A stretch of DNA of 7,319 nt, taken from assembly GCA_964393845.1 (NCBI GenBank), contig CAYMUX010000135.1, positions 1 through 7,319 on the forward strand, read 5' to 3'. Shown in pieces: positions 4,406-7,319 of the stretch. Under the pieces are notes generated by a model, which ran no database searches, had not been told where the DNA came from, and saw only the letters and a program-made list of their open reading frames with translations. The translations under genes were made by a program, and so were the position numbers. The DNA comes from UBA6902 sp964393845. Lineage in GTDB: Bacteria; Nitrospirota; Thermodesulfovibrionia; UBA6902. Each line of letters begins with the position of its first letter. The stretch's first letter is position 1.

Positions 4406-6418
4406 TTGATTAACTCTCAAAGGAATGCCTCAGGAACATTTAAGCTAATATCTAATTTCAAGCCTGAGGGCGATCAGCCCAAAGCCATAGAATTATTAAC
4501 TGAAGGAATCCTGAAGGATGCAAAACATCAGGTACTCCTCGGCGTTACCGGCTCAGGAAAGACGTTTACTATTGCCAATGTAATTGCAAATGTAAACAAA
4601 CCGGCGCTCGTTATTGCTCACAACAAAACCCTTGCGGCCCAGCTTTACGGGGAATTTAAGACATTCTTCCCGGAAAATGCGGTCGAATATTTTGTCAGCT
4701 ATTATGATTACTATCAGCCTGAAGCCTACATCCCGACAACCGACACGTATATTGAGAAAGACGCCATGATAAATGAGGACATCGACAGGCTCAGACATGC
4801 GGCCACACGGGCGATACATGAAAGAAACGATACTATTGTTGTGGCCTCAGTCTCTTGCATATACGGCATAGGGTCCCCTGTTGACTATCTCGGCATGCAT
4901 CTGTTTATCGAAGAGGGTATGCGTACGGAAAGAGACGCATTTCTCAGAAGACTCGTTGATATGTTATTCGAGAGAAGTGAAGATTTTAAAAGAGGGACAT
5001 TCCGTGTAAGAGGCGATGTCGTCGAGATATTCCCTTCCTTTTCCGGTGATAATGCGATCAGGGTCGAATTCTTTGGAGATGACATAGACGGCTTGTATGA
5101 ATTCGACTCCTTATCAGGAAAGGTTTTAAGAAGGTTGAATAAAATTTCATTATATCCAAACAGCCACTGGATAACGCCGAAACCTAGAATCGAAAGGGCT
5201 ATCTCTGCAATTAACAATGAACTCGAAGAAAGAATCATGTTCTTGCTCGGACAGGGCCGGGAAATGGAGGCAAAGAGGCTTGAGCAGAAAACAAGATTCG
5301 ATATGGAGATGCTTAAGGAATTCGGCTTCTGTCATGGCATTGAAAATTATTCCAGGCACCTTAGCGGACGACCGCCGGGTGAACCCTCATCCTGTCTTAT
5401 CGATTATTTCCCGGAAGATTTGCTGATAATAATAGACGAATCCCATGCAACGGTCCCGCAGATCAGGGGGATGTACGAAGGGGACAGGTCAAGAAAACAG
5501 ACCCTGATTGATTTCGGTTTCAGGCTTCCCTCAGCCCTTGATAACCGCCCGCTTAAATTCAATGAATTCGAAAACAAAGTAAATCAGGCGATTTACGTGT
5601 CAGCTACTCCGGCAGAATATGAGATTAATAAATCGAAGCACAGGATAATTGAACAGGTTGTCAGACCAACGGGCCTTAAGGACCCCGTGATAGATTTAAG
5701 ACCGGTTTCAGGACAGCTTGATGACCTTCTTGGAGAAATCAGGGAGAGGGCCAAGTACGGAGAAAGAATACTGGTTACCACGCTGACCAAAAAGATGGCC
5801 GAGGATATTACCGAGTATTATACGGAAGCAGGTGTTAGAGCAAGATATCTCCACTCCGATATCCATACCCTGGAAAGGGTGGAAATCTTGAGAGATCTAA
5901 GGCTGGGTAAGTTTGATGCGCTTATCGGTGTTAATTTATTAAGAGAGGGGCTTGATATCCCTGAGGTGTCGCTTGTTGCAATATTCGACGCCGACAAGGA
6001 AGGCTTCCTGCGGTCAAGCCGCTCCCTTATTCAAACATCGGGCCGCGCTGCGAGGAACGTAAACGGCATGGTCATTTTCTATGCCGACACGATCACGGGA
6101 TCAATGAGAACAGCCATCGATGAAACAAACAGAAGGCGTGAGATACAGGAAAAATATAACGTCAAGAATAATATAACGCCGACATCAATTAAGAAAGATA
6201 TAACAAATATACTCAGTTCAATATATGAATCGGATTACTGGACTGTTCCCGTGGTTGCGGAAGAGAAGGTTGAATACGCAGATGAGCCGACAATCAGGAA
6301 ACTGGAAGAAGAAATGAAGGCCGCTGCTGAGAAACTGGAATTTGAAAAAGCCGCAGAGCTGAGAGATAGGATAAAGGTAATCAGGAAAAAACAGCTCGAA
6401 CTGGGGATCAAGAGTTAA
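4406..6418 (+). CDS. uvrB: Excinuclease ABC subunit B, UvrB
   Basis: UvrB is the damage-verifying helicase-like subunit of nucleotide excision repair. It is loaded by UvrA and then recruits UvrC for incision. The 670 residues are full length. Visible in order: FKPEGDQPKAI (18-28), Walker A GVTGSGKT (46-53), the damage-probing beta-hairpin region with YYDYYQPEAYIP (99-110), the Walker B DESH (344-347), YVSATPAEY, VRPTGLKDP, GVNLLREGLDIPEV, QTSGRAARN (543-551, arginine-finger motif VI), and the C-terminal UVR coiled coil (about 631-665, KLEFEKAAELRDRI) that binds UvrC. All core motifs are intact. The start is TTG at 4406, with AAGAGGA at 4391-4397 upstream and no in-frame ATG before the conserved region. 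It adds about ten residues before the usual FKL start. It is divergent from the PAP2 gene and appears monocistronic. The gene on its right converges with three bases between the stops. Confidence 0.98.
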   Translation: MINSQRNASGTFKLISNFKPEGDQPKAIELLTEGILKDAKHQVLLGVTGSGKTFTIANVIANVNKPALVIAHNKTLAAQLYGEFKTFFPENAVEYFVSYYDYYQPEAYIPTTDTYIEKDAMINEDIDRLRHAATRAIHERNDTIVVASVSCIYGIGSPVDYLGMHLFIEEGMRTERDAFLRRLVDMLFERSEDFKRGTFRVRGDVVEIFPSFSGDNAIRVEFFGDDIDGLYEFDSLSGKVLRRLNKISLYPNSHWITPKPRIERAISAINNELEERIMFLLGQGREMEAKRLEQKTRFDMEMLKEFGFCHGIENYSRHLSGRPPGEPSSCLIDYFPEDLLIIIDESHATVPQIRGMYEGDRSRKQTLIDFGFRLPSALDNRPLKFNEFENKVNQAIYVSATPAEYEINKSKHRIIEQVVRPTGLKDPVIDLRPVSGQLDDLLGEIRERAKYGERILVTTLTKKMAEDITEYYTEAGVRARYLHSDIHTLERVEILRDLRLGKFDALIGVNLLREGLDIPEVSLVAIFDADKEGFLRSSRSLIQTSGRAARNVNGMVIFYADTITGSMRTAIDETNRRREIQEKYNVKNNITPTSIKKDITNILSSIYESDYWTVPVVAEEKVEYADEPTIRKLEEEMKAAAEKLEFEKAAELRDRIKVIRKKQLELGIKS

Positions 6419-6432
6419 GAGTTAAGGATTAA
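6412..6432 (+). repeat. Three tandem seven-base units carrying both convergent stop codons
   Basis: GAGTTAA (6412-6418), GAGTTAA (6419-6425) and GGATTAA (6426-6432) stand head to tail. The TAA of the first unit ends uvrB. The TTA of the second unit, read on the other strand, ends the glutaminyl cyclase gene. No hairpin terminator is visible here. Confidence 0.6.
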
Positions 6433-7252
6433 GGGGGACGAGTTTGATCTCATAAATCTTAGGCCATAATTTCCCGGTAACAAAGAGTCTGTCATTCTCT
6501 TTATCATATGCAATGCCGTTCAGGGTTTTATTTATGTTGTCTCCTCCGGAGAGACGGGAGAGTTCCTCCAGATTTATCCATCCCGTTACCCGGCCCGTCA
6601 AGGGTGATATAATCACAATTCGATTCGTAGGCCATACATTTGCAAAGAGTTGTCCGCGGATATACTCAAGCTCATTAAGTCCTGTTACAGGCACTTTATC
6701 GTCGAATACTTTTATTCTCCCGGTTTCTTTAAACGTTTCAGGGTCCAGAAAAATAAGATGCGCCGTACCGTCGCTCATTATTAATTTCGAGTCATCATGC
6801 GTAAGGCCCCAGCCTTCGGTTGCATAATGAAATGTCTTCAGCAATTGAAAATTGTGTTTGTCGTATACAAAACCCTTTTGGGATTTCCACGTCAGTTGAA
6901 TCACCTTATCTCCGAATACAGTTATTCCTTCACCAAAAAAAGGGGAAGGCAGATTATGGATTTTCACGACATCTCCGGTTTTCAATATGGTTTTTCGCAA
7001 TGTGGATTTTCCATAGAGCCCTGTTCCTTCAAAGCAGGTATTATTTTCATAAACCAAACCTTGTGTGAAAGCCTGACTGTCATGCGGGTATGTATTCACT
7101 ACCTTATATGAATAATTTGTAACAGACCGGGCAGGTTCGGCGGCATTTATATTCGGGACCGACTGAGCAACTGAGGAATTATCCCCGGAACAAGCGGACT
7201 GCGCAAAAGACAGAACATGCAGTGCGATCAAGGCAACTATTAAATATCTCAT
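6422..7252 (-). CDS. Exported glutaminyl-peptide cyclotransferase (plant/bacterial beta-propeller type)
   Basis: This enzyme converts N-terminal glutamine of peptides or proteins to pyroglutamate with release of ammonia. The 276 residues begin with a signal peptide: MRYLIVALIALHVLSFAQSA, with likely cleavage after AQS or near Cys21. Cys21 could suggest a lipoprotein, but Gln at -3 does not fit the lipobox. A low-complexity linker runs to about 45. The five-bladed propeller domain follows, with the family landmarks HDSQAFTQGL (57-66), FEGTGLYG (74-81), FFGEGITVFG (104-113), QLTWK (118-122), EGWGLTHD (145-152), LIMSDGT (156-162), GLNELEYI (190-197), NGIAYD and VTGKLWPKIYEI (258-269). Glu75, Glu107, Trp121 and Lys261 are the conserved polar or aromatic residues most likely to line the active site, by analogy with the papaya-type enzyme. 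Start choice: a TAG just upstream blocks extension; AGGA lies very close to the ATG, so initiation may be weak. The substrate protein is unknown. Confidence 0.93.
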   Translation of the reverse strand: MRYLIVALIALHVLSFAQSACSGDNSSVAQSVPNINAAEPARSVTNYSYKVVNTYPHDSQAFTQGLVYENNTCFEGTGLYGKSTLRKTILKTGDVVKIHNLPSPFFGEGITVFGDKVIQLTWKSQKGFVYDKHNFQLLKTFHYATEGWGLTHDDSKLIMSDGTAHLIFLDPETFKETGRIKVFDDKVPVTGLNELEYIRGQLFANVWPTNRIVIISPLTGRVTGWINLEELSRLSGGDNINKTLNGIAYDKENDRLFVTGKLWPKIYEIKLVPLNP

Positions 7253-7301
7253 ATCCTAATATATAAGGGTCTTCGCGTAAGAGTGTGGGTTAATTCCTGT
7301 C

Positions 7302-7319
7302 TCCCCCTTTGAAAAAGGG
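7302..7319. repeat. Palindromic CCCTTT/AAAGGG element cut by the right edge
   Basis: CCCCCTTTGAAAAAGGG forms a short hairpin (CCCTTT against AAAGGG with a small loop) and continues past the window. From memory it resembles the abundant dispersed CCCCCTTT-GAAAAA-GGGGG intergenic repeats of several Desulfobacterota and Nitrospirota genomes. It could equally be a terminator for the gene to the right. The bases between 7253 and here hold nothing else I can recognise. Confidence 0.4.

Noticed and set aside
6513..7111. Plus-strand open frames of 82-104 residues opposite the glutaminyl cyclase gene
   Set aside because: They overlap one another and a full-length family member on the other strand, and have no domain or ribosome-site support.
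7182..7193. Lipoprotein signal (lipobox) around Cys21 of the glutaminyl cyclase
   Set aside because: The residue at -3 is Gln where a Leu, Val or Ile is expected; an ordinary signal-peptidase I site fits better.

Overview
The window reads as a bacterial chromosome segment where an acquired defence island (about 1-3060) meets ordinary housekeeping genes (about 3170-7260). The organism is a Gram-negative-type bacterium of moderate GC. The gene styles (a macrodomain protein with a GGGGGAGG ribosome site, UvrB with a TTG start, an exported plant-type glutaminyl cyclase) and a CCCTTT/AAAGGG palindrome at the right edge fit Nitrospirota or Desulfobacterota (former Deltaproteobacteria). That placement is an impression from memory, not a proof. 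By eye the left operon is richer in GC than the genes to its right.

Left region, all on the + strand. The window opens inside hsdM, the methyltransferase of a type I restriction-modification system. It is followed by hsdS, the specificity subunit, and by a 274-residue gene of unknown function. Each junction is an ATGA stop/start overlap, so the three genes look translationally coupled and the third is probably a functional partner of the system. No hsdR is visible; it may lie upstream of the window.

Middle region. After 55 bases comes the N-terminal third of a BRO-N/DinD-like gene (2818-3063). Its family similarity stops abruptly after the VPPL motif near 3021. Five bases later lies a single 29-base sequence with the form of a type I-E CRISPR repeat (3026-3054). 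There is no second repeat, spacer array or cas gene in view. I read this as a recombination scar: an orphan end of a former CRISPR array joined to the edge of a later defence island.

Right region. A macrodomain ADP-ribose hydrolase gene has its own good promoter (TTGGCT, 17 bases, TGATATAAT). A PAP2-family lipid phosphatase gene converges on it and is divergent from uvrB, the complete 670-residue excision-repair helicase subunit. An exported glutaminyl-peptide cyclotransferase converges on uvrB with only three bases between the stop codons. These genes appear intact and independently transcribed.

No rRNA, tRNA, insertion sequence, transposase or integrase was seen, and no convincing rho-independent terminator. 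No gene-free stretch exceeds 300 bases. The strongest candidates for something undescribed are the coupled gene behind hsdS and the BRO fragment/CRISPR repeat junction.
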